Assembly (NCBI GenBank): GCA_011033025.1
Contig: WFMF01000355.1
Location: forward strand, 119,413 to 183,412
Source: Beroe forskalii
Lineage: Eukaryota > Ctenophora > Nuda > Beroida > Beroidae
DNA: 64,000 nt
Direction of reading: 5' to 3'
Below, piece by piece: positions 1 through 10,362 of this stretch. Every line of letters begins with the position of its first letter. The first letter of the stretch is position 1. The notes under the pieces are model-generated. The model was not told the DNA's origin and did not search any database. It worked only from the letters and a program-made list of their open reading frames with translations. A program made the position numbers and the translations under genes.

Positions 1-152
1 AAATTTTTGGGGTATTTTTGGCAAATTTTGGCAAATTTTGGCAAACTTTGGCAAACTATGGCAAACTTTGGCAAACACTTTTTTTGGCAAACTCCAAAAA
101 AAGTGGAAGCGTTTGCCAAAGTTTGCCAAAGTTTGCCTTACCCCCCCCCCCC
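1..152 (+). repeat. Poly-C-ended hairpin element, copy 1
   Basis: Short reiterations of TTTGGCAAAC are followed by their inverse GTTTGCCAAAGTTTGCC around a central CACTTTTTTTGG / CCAAAAAAAGTG palindrome, and the element ends in a run of C. The same layout recurs at 11547-11640 (reverse) and 14341-14457, which shows it is a dispersed element. It has no coding capacity. The left end may lie outside the window. Confidence 0.75.
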
Positions 153-1633
153 TAAGTTGGAATTTGAATTCAGAAAATATGATCTAATTTGAAGAAGGGG
201 GAAGAAGGAGATCAAAATAAGAGATGATCCTTACTGTAGGTAATCTTTATGATATGTGGCGACAATCCGCATGATTTCTAAATTTCCTTCGAATGAATAA
301 TGTAATTAAAAAAATTTGTTACGAAGTCTCAACTCTTTAGTGCATGAAGAAACGTGCACACTAAATTTAACGTGCATAATTCACGTGATGTACACTTTAT
401 AAGCTAACGGAAGATGTGATAATACTTCTGACTTTTGTAGTATAACAAAAGAGAAAGACAAAACATACGTCAAGGATCGTATAGTGGCTATAATTATCTG
501 ACTTAATCACGATAGAAAAGTCAAATTCACGCTAATTTCGGAACTATAAAAAAAGATTATCATTAGGCAACAATACTACAAAATTTACATTTATGCCGGC
601 CAAGCTTCCCGTGTGATTTCTGTAAGTTTTGGATTATTATATACACCTTATGTGTCCCTGCTTATAGCATCTGATTGCTTGCCCTTAACATGTGATTGCT
701 TGATTACCGATTGTCGTTATTATCAGGTCCGCTCTAGAACCGCCTTAGGTCCGCTTGCGCGAGTTCAGTTCAATAAGATTCGCCTTATGCGGGTCCGCCT
801 TAGGTCCGCCGAAGATAGGTCGGTGTTCCTCACGGTTCTTCACGACTAAAGAGTGAAATGTCAGCACTCTAGTATGAATTATTACACAACCGTTACATAA
901 CATTATATTGAAGTATCAATCCCCGGCCATGTTTTCAATCTCCCCGAGTTTGCCTCTTTTAAAAGCTCCACATTGAAAGCTTATGAACGTGTAGTAGAAA
1001 CAAAGACGTGTAACTCTGGATGTTAAACATGATCTGAAGGAGAAAAACTCCGTGCGCGAGAAATAGACGCTTATTTCCAACAAAATTTGGCAGCACGCAG
1101 TGTTAATGACGTCATTGCGACCATCCATTTATTCTGAGCGTACATTACATGATCTGGATGAACTATCTATCTATCTAATGATGAAAAGTTGGCATAAAGT
1201 CATGACGTCATTATCACTTGTAACAGTGTACATTTGTCGCAGTCAAACTGCCACTTTTTCACGCGGGACACATTCAATCCATGTGCTAAGTGCGTGTAAA
1301 GTATTAACTCGTTTATTAGTCTGCGTTTCATCCTCATCAATGTCACATTTCAATCTTGAGACTGAGTAGAAGATGTTTGGAAAAATGTAAAAATTCGTGA
1401 AAAAAAAGACATAAACTATCAAGATGCCACCGACATTCTTTCTGTTTGAAGTCGGAACACAATAGAAAGAGTGAAGTAGTGAGGTTATTCGCAGCAGCAG
1501 GACTTTAGGAGCAGCCTAATGTGCCACCGCATCACATCCTTTAGTCTAGAGATCTTTAGAACTAGGATCACATAGAGAGCACATGTAATGTGTGGAGAGG
1601 GCTGTGATTAAGTATCTGATGTAGGTACAGAAC
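153..1633. other. No recognisable gene
   Basis: Nothing here resembles a known protein. The open frames are short and composition-driven. A word like CCTTAGGTCCGC recurs near 742-810. No RNA gene or clean terminal repeats were seen. Confidence 0.5.
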
Positions 1634-1721
1634 GGGGTGTGTCTCTGTTTATACACACGAGATGTACAGTCAACAGGGGCGTGTCTCTGTTTATACACAC
1701 GAGATCATGTACAGTCAACAG
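1634..1721. repeat. Tandem duplication, about 43-bp unit
   Basis: Two adjacent copies of a unit containing GTGTCTCTGTTTATACACAC followed by GAGAT and ATGTACAGTCAACAG. The second copy has a short insertion before ATGTACAG. Confidence 0.8.
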
Positions 1722-2043
1722 AGTACACATAACGCATTAAATGTTTGCAGATTGCTCGGTTGATGAGAGATTGCGAAAGACGCACAAATGTACTGTTCGC
1801 GCTTCAACTTTCGAAACTGGAATTTTTAAAAAAGCCAAGCAAAATCTTCGATTTGGTTTCCGCTGAAATAAGGAAATAATCTTGACCGAAATTGATTTCC
1901 AATCGCTTGGTTCTGTACACATAACTCACGATTTGTCACTATGTATACGCCTCTTGATGTAAATTGTAATTATTTAACTCACAGCCCGTTCGCCGAGTTT
2001 AAAATCCAGATTACGGAGCGGCCTCGTACTTTTTTCGGATCGT

Positions 2044-2165
2044 TAAATAATAATGTTACTACACACGGATATCGGTGTGGATTTCCCATATTCCACTCGG
2101 CTTCGCCTCGGTGGAATATTCACCAATCCACACCTCAATAGTGTGTAGTAACATCATATTATTTA
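2044..2165. mobile_element. MITE-like hairpin element
   Basis: Terminal inverted repeats: a left arm containing AATGTTACTACACAC and a right arm containing GTGTGTAGTAACAT, each flanked by AATAATA/TATTATTTA. Nested inside are GGTGTGGAT / ATCCACACC and a hairpin TTCCACTCGG-CTTCG-CCTCGGTGGAA. The total is about 120 bp and non-coding. I could not define a target duplication. Confidence 0.65.
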
Positions 2166-2214
2166 CCGCGTGGCCGGATATAGCGGTTAAGTAGGATGTG
2201 TTATTTTTGAGTTT

Positions 2215-2425
2215 TTTTTCATACTTTTGATATTATCTTCACACTTTTGATATTATTTTCACACTTTCGGTATTATTTTCATAGTTTTTGGTATTATTTT
2301 CATAGTTTTTGGTATTATTTTCATAGTTTTTGGTATTATTTTCATAGTTTTGCTATTATTTTCATAGTATTTGATATTATTTTCATAGTTTTTCTATTAT
2401 TTTCACAGTATTCAATATTATATTC
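2215..2425. repeat. 21-bp AT-rich minisatellite
   Basis: Tandem units of about 21 bp, TATTATTTTCATAGTTTTTGG, degrading toward both ends. Because 21 is a multiple of three, the repeat makes a spurious open frame of repeated YYFHSFW. I do not regard it as coding. Confidence 0.85.
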
Positions 2426-2608
2426 ACACTTCTTGTCCTAAAGGAGTTCCTAAAGGAACTCCGAGACGGAGCCTCACGTCAAAGCTTTGATAAACAAGTC
2501 GTATTGCTCACCACGTAAAGCCTACCGTCTAAAGACAAAAGTTATATTTATATGCTGAGAGTGAAGAAAATGTTTTCTTGCGTTTGAAAAACTTGGTAAA
2601 TAATATCG

Positions 2609-2780
2609 TTACATAACTCCCAACAGCGAAGTAACAAATTGTTTTCAACTCGGGCTGCGCCCTCGATGAAAACAAATCATTATTCAACTCAGCCTTCGGC
2701 TTCGGTGAATAATGCAATTTATGCCACTCGCTTCGCTCGAGGCATAAATCATGTTACTTCACTGTTGCTCGTTATGTAAC
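2609..2780. mobile_element. Compound element: three hairpins inside one inverted repeat
   Basis: An outer inverted repeat of about 30 bp (2609-2638 against 2751-2780, beginning GTTACATAAC) encloses three separate, adjacent hairpins. These are 2641-2673 (GTTTTCA...TGAAAAC), 2679-2713 (ATTATTCA...TGAATAAT) and 2717-2749 (ATTTATGCC...GGCATAAAT). Each has a GC-rich tip of the type CTCGG-CTTCG-CTCGA. The predicted cruciform is a closed stem with three side arms. No coding capacity. Confidence 0.75.
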
Positions 2781-3820
2781 TACATATTATATAACAAGAG
2801 TGGTGTCCTTTTGATATAAGTACATTGCTCAATGTTTGATATTAAAGGGCTGTGCAGACAGTTTATCTTTATAACAATACATCATTTTATGGAAATGGGC
2901 GTAATTCCAGAACAGATATGATACTATTGACTGATACTAAAAAAGTACGTAGTAGGTACTATGATACTACTGAATCTATAGAAAAGGCCGAAGAAGTTTG
3001 TAGGAATAATTCGGGAATAGCGTGGGCCCTGGAAGTATATTCGTATATATGTGATAGCTACGTGTTATTATTTCCTTATCCATCTCTCGAACGGCGAACT
3101 GATAAGAATTGTTTTTTGTGCGCAAAATAACATGCCAAAATACACGTAAAAGGTATCTAAATAACATGTAGCACACTCATTTTTCGTACCTTAGGGGAGA
3201 TACGTATTTACCTGTTCATCACGTATTTACAAGTTTCTATACACTTTGCACGAATATTTCTCAACTTTGGGGTACGTATTTGCTGGTGGCGTACGCTGTG
3301 TTTGTTTCCCAGTCAATGGGACCGTCCACCCCACAGCAATCAAACTGAAATAAGGGGTCAGAAAACGTTAAAATACGTTACCGAAGTCCGAAATGCAGGG
3401 AATTTTTGAAAACCTAGGTACTGAAATAAGGTGTCAAAATACTTAACCGAAATTCAAGGAATTTTGAAATTAAACTTTCTAAAAAGTCAAGAATTTAAAT
3501 TTTGAAATATAGATGGTAGGTGGGGGGGGGGGTCAAAAACAAAAAAGACTCGTTTGTCTTTCATTCTACTTTCTGCTTATAGAATGCTATAATCGAACAT
3601 CTGAAAAATAAGTTAACTTTAAGCACGGTGCGCTACACCAGTTATGAGTTATCCCTTCTGTAACTGACAGTTTCTAGCGCCCAGGGACCCTTGCAAGGAA
3701 TGAAAGGGATTTTGCTTCCATCTCTCGCTTCTTTAGTCTTAGAAAATGGGATATAACATTCAATAATTAACTGTTTACCTTCTCAAATAGGTACAGAACC
3801 AATTCGTTTTTAAGAATAAT
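2781..3820. other. No recognisable gene
   Basis: An open frame of about 92 codons at 2852-3130 (+) resembles no family I know and has no supporting context. A G tract near 3522-3533 is the only other notable item. Confidence 0.45.
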
Positions 3821-3901
3821 ACCAATAAATTGGGGGGGGGGGTGGTAATTTGTAGGGAGTACCAATAATACGAATTACACCAATAAATTTGGGGGGGGGG
3901 T
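3821..3901. repeat. Two copies of ACCAATAAATT plus G-tract
   Basis: ACCAATAAATT followed by 10-12 G residues occurs twice about 58 bp apart (G runs near 3832-3842 and 3891-3900). The words on either side are also similar. Confidence 0.6.
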
Positions 3902-3944
3902 GATTTGTTATCGAGAGCAATCACCATACGATGGTGCTCGCATG

Positions 3945-3999
3945 ACACAGCTAGAACACAGCTAGAACAGCTAGAACACAGCTAGAACAGCTAGAACAT
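3945..3999. repeat. Short tandem repeat of ACAGCTAGA
   Basis: Five or six copies of (AC)ACAGCTAGA in tandem with alternating two-base length differences. Confidence 0.85.
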
Positions 4000-4270
4000 A
4001 TTATTAGAGTACTAATAACCATGAAATTCTGGTGACATGATTATTCATCAGCTACTTATTTATTAAACTTATAGGGAGCCGGTGGGGCTACTCTAAGAGG
4101 AATCACTTCACGATCACATGATTTATAATTAATCGAATGACGAATGATCATGAAACTTGGTTTAAAATCCCCTCATATATAATAACAATAGACATGACAC
4201 ACCAGAGTGCCACTACTCTGTGTTTTGTAGATTACAATACAGATATTACGTTCGTTCCAGGTCATCTTGT

Positions 4271-4376
4271 CTCTGCCTGAAAATCTAAAACAATATAATG
4301 ATCTTCATCGAGACTGAATCTAGGCCTCTGCCTGAAAATCTAAAACAATATAATGATCTTCATCGAGACTGAATCT
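4271..4376. repeat. 55-bp tandem duplication
   Basis: Two almost perfect adjacent copies of a 55-bp unit starting CTCTGCCTGAAAATC and ending GACTGAATCTA (starts at 4271 and 4326). Confidence 0.9.
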
Positions 4377-5041
4377 ACGTCTCCCCTCGGTCACTGAGCA
4401 ATGACCATGCTCTATTATAATTATTCTATTCTAAACACTCTGAAATACAGAATGAATTATTCATTCAAATATCGAATTCAACACAATGGATCAGCCATCA
4501 TGTTATAGCGATCTTAGTCGAGCATCACGTATACGAATAAGATATCTGACGAAATAGCTCTAAAATAATGATGTCATTATCAGGGTTCATAATGGTGCCC
4601 TGATGACGATTCATTGCCTATAATAATCTAGTAAATCTGAGCAGGGGGGCAGGGGAGGCTATATATAAACGTATATAATTAAGGGGGTAGACCGTTCTAA
4701 TGCTCTCCGCTAACTTACTTGATCAGTGATCATGGATCACTAACCTGATCCGTGCTAACAGTGATCATAGTGCCGTTTAGTAGATTTTACTTTACAAATA
4801 TTCATTATTATATGAGGAATTATTAATTATAATATCACTTCGCCCACTTCGTCCCCGCCCATCGAGTTATCTTCGAACCACGAGAAGAATGAAGGAGGGT
4901 CGTCACCAGGCCTGTCTCTCTTGCCGCCCACTTTGCTCTTGCCCTTGTCTCCACTTTTCTCTGTCAGTGCCTGTTGACAAAGAAGGTAAATATACTATTT
5001 TGAAACAAGGTCAATGTACTATTGGGAAATCTTATTTCATT
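4377..5041. other. No recognisable gene
   Basis: Non-coding AT-rich sequence. TGATCA/GTGATCAT words recur near 4715-4765. No open frame of note. Confidence 0.5.
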
Positions 5042-5049
5042 GTAACAAG

Positions 5050-5142
5050 CATAGCTTCCGACCATTGAAAATCCGTTCGAGGTTTTGCCAAAAGGAGGGC
5101 AAATCAACGCAAAAGAGGCAATATTCCATACAAAAGTGGCGA

Positions 5143-5173
<31 letters not shown>

Positions 5174-5853
5174 GGACACCGCCAAAAAATGCAATCCGAG
5201 ATAGTGCCATTAAGTGTATTTTCACAACCATGGGTGTATTTCAGAACTTCAGGTATTTTAGGTGGATTCAGTGAAAGTTCTATTCACAGGATCAATCTGA
5301 GATAGTGCTTGTTAGGTGTATTTTCACAATCATGGGTGTATTTCAGGAACTTAAGGTGTATTTTAGGTGGATTCAGTAAAAGTGTATTTACAAAATCAAT
5401 CCGAGATAGTGCTTATTGGGTGTATTTTCAGAGTCCAGAGTGTATTTGGGAACTTAAGGTGTATTTTAGGTGAATTCAGTAAAAGTATTTACAAAATCAA
5501 CTGAGTTGGTGCTTGTCAGGTGTATTTTCAACAATTATGGGTCCACTTCAGGAACTTAAGGTCTATTTTAGGTGAACTCAGTAAAGTAGATTTCCAAAAT
5601 CAATCGAGCTAGTGCTTGTTAGGGTATTTCGAAATATATGGTCGACCTTTTTTTTTTTTTTTTTTTTGAAACCGCCCAGAAAGACCTATTTAAGGCCATA
5701 TATGTTAGGTGTATTTTGAGATAGGTCAAAAGGAGGCAAATTGGGCCTAAAGGAGGGCAAAAAAGAGGGCTCGGAGGGCAAGACCCAAAAAGGAGGGCAA
5801 AAAGAGGGCATGAGAGGGCGCCCTCTCAAGAAGAGGGCAGTTCGGAAGCTATG
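5050..5853 (+). mobile_element. Non-autonomous hAT-like transposon, copy 1
   Basis: The terminal inverted repeats are CATAGCTTCCGA and TCGGAAGCTATG, flanked on both sides by the identical 8-bp word GTAACAAG (5042-5049 and 5854-5861). An 8-bp duplication with CA...TG ends fits the hAT superfamily. Subterminal AGGAGGGCAAA/GAGGGC words lie inside both ends. The interior is a tandem array of about five units of 100-110 bp (starts near 5191, 5292, 5398, 5500, 5601), each with a GAGATAGTGC-like word, and long T runs at about 5144-5173 and 5649-5667. There is no transposase frame. An inverted, related copy lies at 55147-55702. Confidence 0.85.
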
Positions 5854-5861
5854 GTAACAAG

Positions 5862-6580
5862 TGCTTTGTATATTTCAAGATTTCGATCGATCGCCAACAG
5901 CAGGGCAAAATAAGGGCATGCATGGTGTCCTGTCAGATGCCAGGCATGGCAGGGCATTTCATCAGATATTGAATTGAATTGAAATTATTTTTGTTATATA
6001 CATTCAAATTATATTGTCTTGAGTGTTGTGAGCATGTAGTGATGTGTGAGTGAGCTGTGAAGATATCGAATGAGAGCTCCAACTGTAAACAGAAGGTTAA
6101 AAAGTGAACATGCAGGCCGCAGTAAGTAAGACAAACAAATCAGAGCAGTATAATTTAAGAGAAGTGCTTCAGCCTCAATCTACATTCTACTGTGTCCTAT
6201 AATCTTAAGTCTACATGTTGGTTATATTGTAGGGGTTGTAATGATGTCAGGCGCCACTGTCATGTGGCATTTCTTTACACACCAGGCATCTGGCTGGAGT
6301 ATGCGACTTCCCCCCCCCCCCGACTTTTTGAAGTTGAAGGACTGGTGGAATGCTTCAAGAGCTTTGGTATTCCTGGTGGATCCCTGAGCATGTGTGTCGG
6401 TAATCGCACTATATAGTGATACCATGTCACTGTATAGTGCGCTGACACTATTTAGTGACGCACTATTTAGAGAGTCCAATCCAAATTGATTCGAAATAGT
6501 GTAGGATGGGGAGCTACGATCCTTGGTACTTGACACCATTGCTCGAACGAGAAACCATCACGTGAGTTCCTCCTCGAAAT
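5862..6580. other. No recognisable gene
   Basis: Mostly unremarkable sequence. The words GGGCATGCATGG / CCAGGCATGGCAGGGCAT recur near 5910-5955 and CACTATTTAGTG-type words near 6405-6510. Overlapping open frames on both strands (about 74-105 codons) have no protein-like features. Confidence 0.4.
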
Positions 6581-6589
6581 GTGATCCAG

Positions 6590-6900
6590 GGGGGGGGAAA
6601 AGGTCGCAGTTCTACGGTTAGGTACGACTGTTTATCCCCATCGAAGCTTGACGGGGATAAAAAGTCGCAGCTGCTCCCCTGCTTGATACCGAGCTCATTT
6701 TCAATAGGGGATAAAAAGTCGCAATCAATGGCCTTTTTGGGGGGGGGGGGGGCCAACCCCCCAAAACCCCCCAAAGTTAAGCCCCCTATTGGAAATTTGT
6801 TATATCCACCAGGGGTTAAATTTAACCCCAAAATTAAACCCCCCTATCGACAGCAAAATTAAACCCCTAAAATTAAACCCCTATCGACAGCAGAAATTAT
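6590..6900. repeat. G/C-tract module with GGATAAAAAGTCGCA words
   Basis: GGGATAAAAAGTCGCA occurs repeatedly, followed by a G run (about 6739-6751), CCAACCCCCCAAAACCCCCC, and CCCCTATTGG...TATATCCACC. A closely similar block in the same orientation lies at 8999-9240, so the stretch is part of a dispersed repeat. The two blocks bracket the GGTACC satellite. Confidence 0.6.
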
Positions 6901-6904
6901 TCTA

Positions 6905-7905
6905 GTATGATTCAAAAAAGCACCAAAATGAAGAAACAAAAAAGTACCATTTGAAAAAGTTGCCAAAAACACAAATAAAAAGGTACCATTTCGAAAAGGC
7001 GCAAAAAATCGGACAAAAATTGGTACCACTTAGAAGGGTACTTCTGAAAAATCAGAAACGAAAAAGGTACCAATTGAAAATGATGCCAAAATCAAAAACA
7101 AAATTGGTACCATTTAAAAGGGGCTGAATACCTGAAACAAAACGGTACCATTTTGAAAGGATGTTAAAATCAGAAACAAAATGGTACCATTTCATAAAAG
7201 TTCCAAAATTATAAACAAAAAAATGGTACCAAAACCGGAAACAAAAATGGTACCATTTCTAAAAATCGCCAAAAATCACCACCAAAATGGTACCATTTTG
7301 AAATGGTGCAAAAAATCAGGAACAAAAAATGGTACCATTTGAAAGGGTGTTAAAAATCAGAAACAAATGGTACCATTTGAAAAAAAGATGCTGAAAAACA
7401 GAAACAAAAATGGTACCATTTCATAAAAGTTCCAAAATTATAAACAAAAAATGGTACCAAAACCGGAAACAAAAAATGGTACCATTTCTAAAAATCGCCA
7501 AAAAAGCACGAACAAAATTGGTACCATTTTGAAATGGTGCAAAAATGAGGAACAAAAATGGTACCATTTTGAAAGGGTGTAAAAATCAGAAACAAAACGG
7601 TACCATTTGAAAGAGATGCTGAAAATCAGAAACAAAAAATGGTACCATTTCATAAAAGTTTCAAAATTATAAACAAAAATGGTACCAAAAACCGGAAACA
7701 AAAATGGTACCATTTCTAAAATCGCCAAAAATCACCACCAAAATGGTACCATTTTGAAATGGTGCAAAAATCAGAACAAAAATGGTACCATTTTGAAAGG
7801 GTGTTAAAAATCAGAAACAAAACGGTACCATTTGAAAGATATGCTGAAAATCAGAAACAAAAATGGTACTATTTCATAAAAGTTCCAAAAATTATAAACA
7901 ACAAG
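6905..7905. repeat. Higher-order satellite with GGTACC palindromes
   Basis: About two dozen degenerate units of 35-45 bp, most carrying the palindrome AAATGGTACCATTT, are separated by A-rich spacers such as AAAATCAGAAACAAA. A higher-order period is visible: TTCATAAAAG occurs at 7191, 7420, 7649 and 7873, so sets of about six units repeat every 224-229 bp. Open frames with repeated KWYHF on either strand are by-products of the repeat. Confidence 0.9.
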
Positions 7906-7990
7906 AATTGCGCCTGCCGACACAATTCTCGTTTGTCCATTGTTCCCGTATGCAGGCGCTTAATTTCCCTCCCCCGCGATGCTTGATGTC
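7906..7990. repeat. Dispersed repeat fragment (partner at 27478-27580)
   Basis: GAATTGCGCCTGCC, CATTGTTC, GTATGCAGGCGCTTAATTTC and CCTCCCCCGCGATGCTTGATGT match, in order, the block at 27478-27580, which has a small additional insertion. Confidence 0.7.
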
Positions 7991-8213
7991 TTGTAACTCA
8001 ACATTTTGGAAATTCTAGTCTTAACGACCTGGGCAACATGCTTATTTGAGTATCGTGCCATCGTGTATTTCGAAATCTAACTGCTGAGTGCTGAATTAAA
8101 CTTATTACTGACCTGATTTAAAACCTTTCTGATGAACTGATTGGGCTGTACAGGATCATTTTTTGCTATCAGAAAACTGAAGATAAGCTAAGAAAATAAA
8201 AATTTGAAATTTG

Positions 8214-8297
8214 ACCATAGTGGGGCTTGAACCCGTGACCTCTAGCGTGCCAGCACTACTAAGTCTAACGCGCTAACCGATTGAGCTACGAAATCAT
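8214..8297 (-). tRNA. tRNA-like sequence, probably tRNA-derived and degenerate
   Basis: On the minus strand a good internal A box (TAGCTCAATCGG) is followed 45-50 nt later by a B box (GGTTCAAGCCC), as in pol III tRNA promoters. The acceptor and T stems fold poorly: the last two pairs of the T stem fail, and the acceptor relies on wobbles and mismatches. The middle is too long for a simple type-I anticodon arm. It is more likely a tRNA pseudogene or SINE head than a working tRNA. No anticodon is assigned. Confidence 0.5.
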
Positions 8298-8499
8298 GAA
8301 ATGCCATGTTAATTATGTGTAACAATACGTGTAAAATTTCAGTTTTTTATTGTGATACTGATTCAATTTTCCACATCATTTCTCAGAGAATAGTCAAATT
8401 TGGCAAGCCTTCTTCACATTTACTCGGTCAATATCTTTTTTGGCGAAAAAAAATCGTGTTTTTTGTGTTTGAAAAAGTCGAAATGAAAATCAATTTCCA

Positions 8500-8850
8500 G
8501 GACATTAGATTTGGTCGGTATGAAAACTTTAGTGACTGGGAATGTGGCACGGATGGGCCTGGTCAACGTATGAGATTAAAATTTTGACAACCGAAAGCTT
8601 CATGAATTAGAAATTCGTGATTTTGAAGATTTGTGTAAAAGGGGACGGATTGAGGACGGAGGGACGGAGGACATTTTCGCGACTGATATTATAAAGGAGC
8701 AATCCGGGCACTTTCCAGAAATTACAGTAGTTGTATTGCAAACCTCGACCTGATATACACATATCCTATTTCTCACCTTCCCAAACCACGATCTCTGCCA
8801 ACCCTCTCATTTGCCTTTTTGTATACACAAAAATGCCAATGGGGAGGGAA
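8500..8850. repeat. Dispersed repeat, copy A (partner 28200-28625)
   Basis: The order of words GATATTATAAAGGAGCAATC, CACTTTCCAGAAATTACAG, CTGATATACACATATCCTAT, GATCTCTGCCAAC and TGGGGAGGGAAAAAA is the same as at 28200-28625. Copy A is uninterrupted at the point where the other copy carries a 116-bp insertion. Confidence 0.75.
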
Positions 8851-8985
8851 AAAATGGTACCAAAAACCGGAAACAAAAATGGTACCATTTATAAAAATCG
8901 CCAAAAATCACGACCAAAAATGGTACCATTTTGAAATGGTGCAAAAAATCAGGAACAAAAAAGGTACCATTTGAGAAAAAAATGC
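8851..8985. repeat. Fragment of the GGTACC satellite
   Basis: Four GGTACC units with the same spacers as at 6.9-7.9 kb (AAAACCGGAAACAAAAATGG and the following CGCCAAAAATCA word). Confidence 0.85.
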
Positions 8986-8998
8986 CCATTTTTGCACT

Positions 8999-9240
8999 AA
9001 GAATTAAGCCCCCCAAAACCCCCTAAAACCCCCCAAAACCCCCCAAAATTAAACCCCCTATTGGCGATTTTCTATATCCACCAAAATTGAGGGGGTTGGC
9101 CCCCCCCCCTTTTTATCCCCTCAGAATACAGTACAGATCAAAGGAAAAACAAGGGGTAAAATGTCGCACCTGCACCCTAGGGTGGTAAAAAGTCGGGAGA
9201 TAAAAAGTCGGGGGGGTGAAAGGTCGCTGAACTGGGGGCT
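8999..9240. repeat. C-tract module, second copy
   Basis: Repeated CCCCCCAAAA, CCCCTATTGG...TATATCCACC, a C run near 9100, TTTTTATCCCC, and ATAAAAAGTCGGG words. These match 6590-6900. Confidence 0.6.
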
Positions 9241-9554
9241 GCCGCCTCCAGACTCCGACCCCTACTGTAACAGTTAATCTTGAAACTGGGGTTTTTCAAA
9301 TGCTGCTGACGGGGGAATTTCCTTTTTGCAAGGTAAGGTCTGTGAACATTCCGACTATGTGAAATCTCAAGTTTTAGAACCACAAAACCCGCCTCTTCAC
9401 TTTTAATAAAGTCCTTGAGCCGACGGATCATACAAACAATCACCCTGTAACTAAAAGGAAGTCTACGATCTGTCTTCTTAAGTTCAGCACTTACCATGCC
9501 TTGCTTCCAGTTTATTTTCGTTTCAGTTGTGCCCATCTCCCCTGATTCTGACAT
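9177..9554 (-). other. Unrecognised open frame, doubtful
   Basis: Minus-strand open frame of about 125 codons starting with ATG at 9554. The first 70 residues are mixed in composition (for example RRLKDFIKSEEAGF) and could be an exon. The last third runs into repeat DNA, including a GGGGGCTGCCGCC hairpin at 9232-9250 that also recurs inside the element at 23845-24944. I recognise no family. Probably not a gene, but it is one of the few frames here without obvious repeat composition. Confidence 0.2.
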
Positions 9555-9599
9555 TGTGAATTCTTTTTTTAACTGAAAATATTTGCGATATTAAGATTT

Positions 9600-10362
9600 T
9601 AAATAAAAGTTAATCAATAAAATGTGAGAAACAAAATCATTTGACGGTTGATAAGTTGATAAACGGATATTTCACTAAGAAATTTAAAGGCAGGGGGATT
9701 TCCCTAAAACCCCCTTGAATAGCGCCCCCTCTCGGCAGTAAAATATTTCGGGCACGAACGGGCAAAATCCATTGTATACAGAGGAACTATCAGTGTCCGT
9801 TTTGTCTGTGTCTGTTTTTAGGTTTTTTGAGACCCGAGCTGATTTTTGGGAAAAATCGGACATGAACAAATCGGACATAGCTTTTGAAAAGCGGAGAAAA
9901 CAAACAGTGGGCCGCCTGCTACAAGATGCTGTTTGAATAGCTGACCTCACCCCTGCTATTCTTCTCTTTGTTCCTCCCATCGTGGCATTGCTTCATGAGG
10001 GATATAACACCAGGAAGGAGAGCCGAAGAGCAATATCCTTTTTCCCAGTATTTATTTTCCTACTCAGGGAAATTATTGGCGTGATAAATCATTTCTCAAA
10101 TCACGTGCTAGGGCCGCAGACTGATGAAAAAATGGAATTATCTGTCAGCTCTCGAAATTGGTGTTTGAGAGCTAATTTCACGTGATCAAGCTGTCAATAA
10201 TCGGAAGACAGATTTCAATCAATCAGAACTCCTGAATCACATTTCTTTTGCCTTACAAGTCGCAGCATCTCATTGTCTTATTTTACTTTCGAGTCTGGTT
10301 CCTCATTGCAGTGCCTTCTAGCACTATCCTGGATACCTCTGAAAACCTCATTAACAGGCCTA
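9600..10362. other. No recognisable gene; region upstream of the GPCR
   Basis: No protein-like frame. It contains the presumptive 5' flank or UTR of the GPCR, but I could not recognise a core promoter. Confidence 0.4.

Noticed and set aside
4964..5274. Frames with runs of K or F near 5.1 kb
   Set aside because: They read through the T run of the hAT-like element.
7438..7986. Frames with KWYHF repeats around the GGTACC satellite
   Set aside because: Satellite by-products present on both strands.
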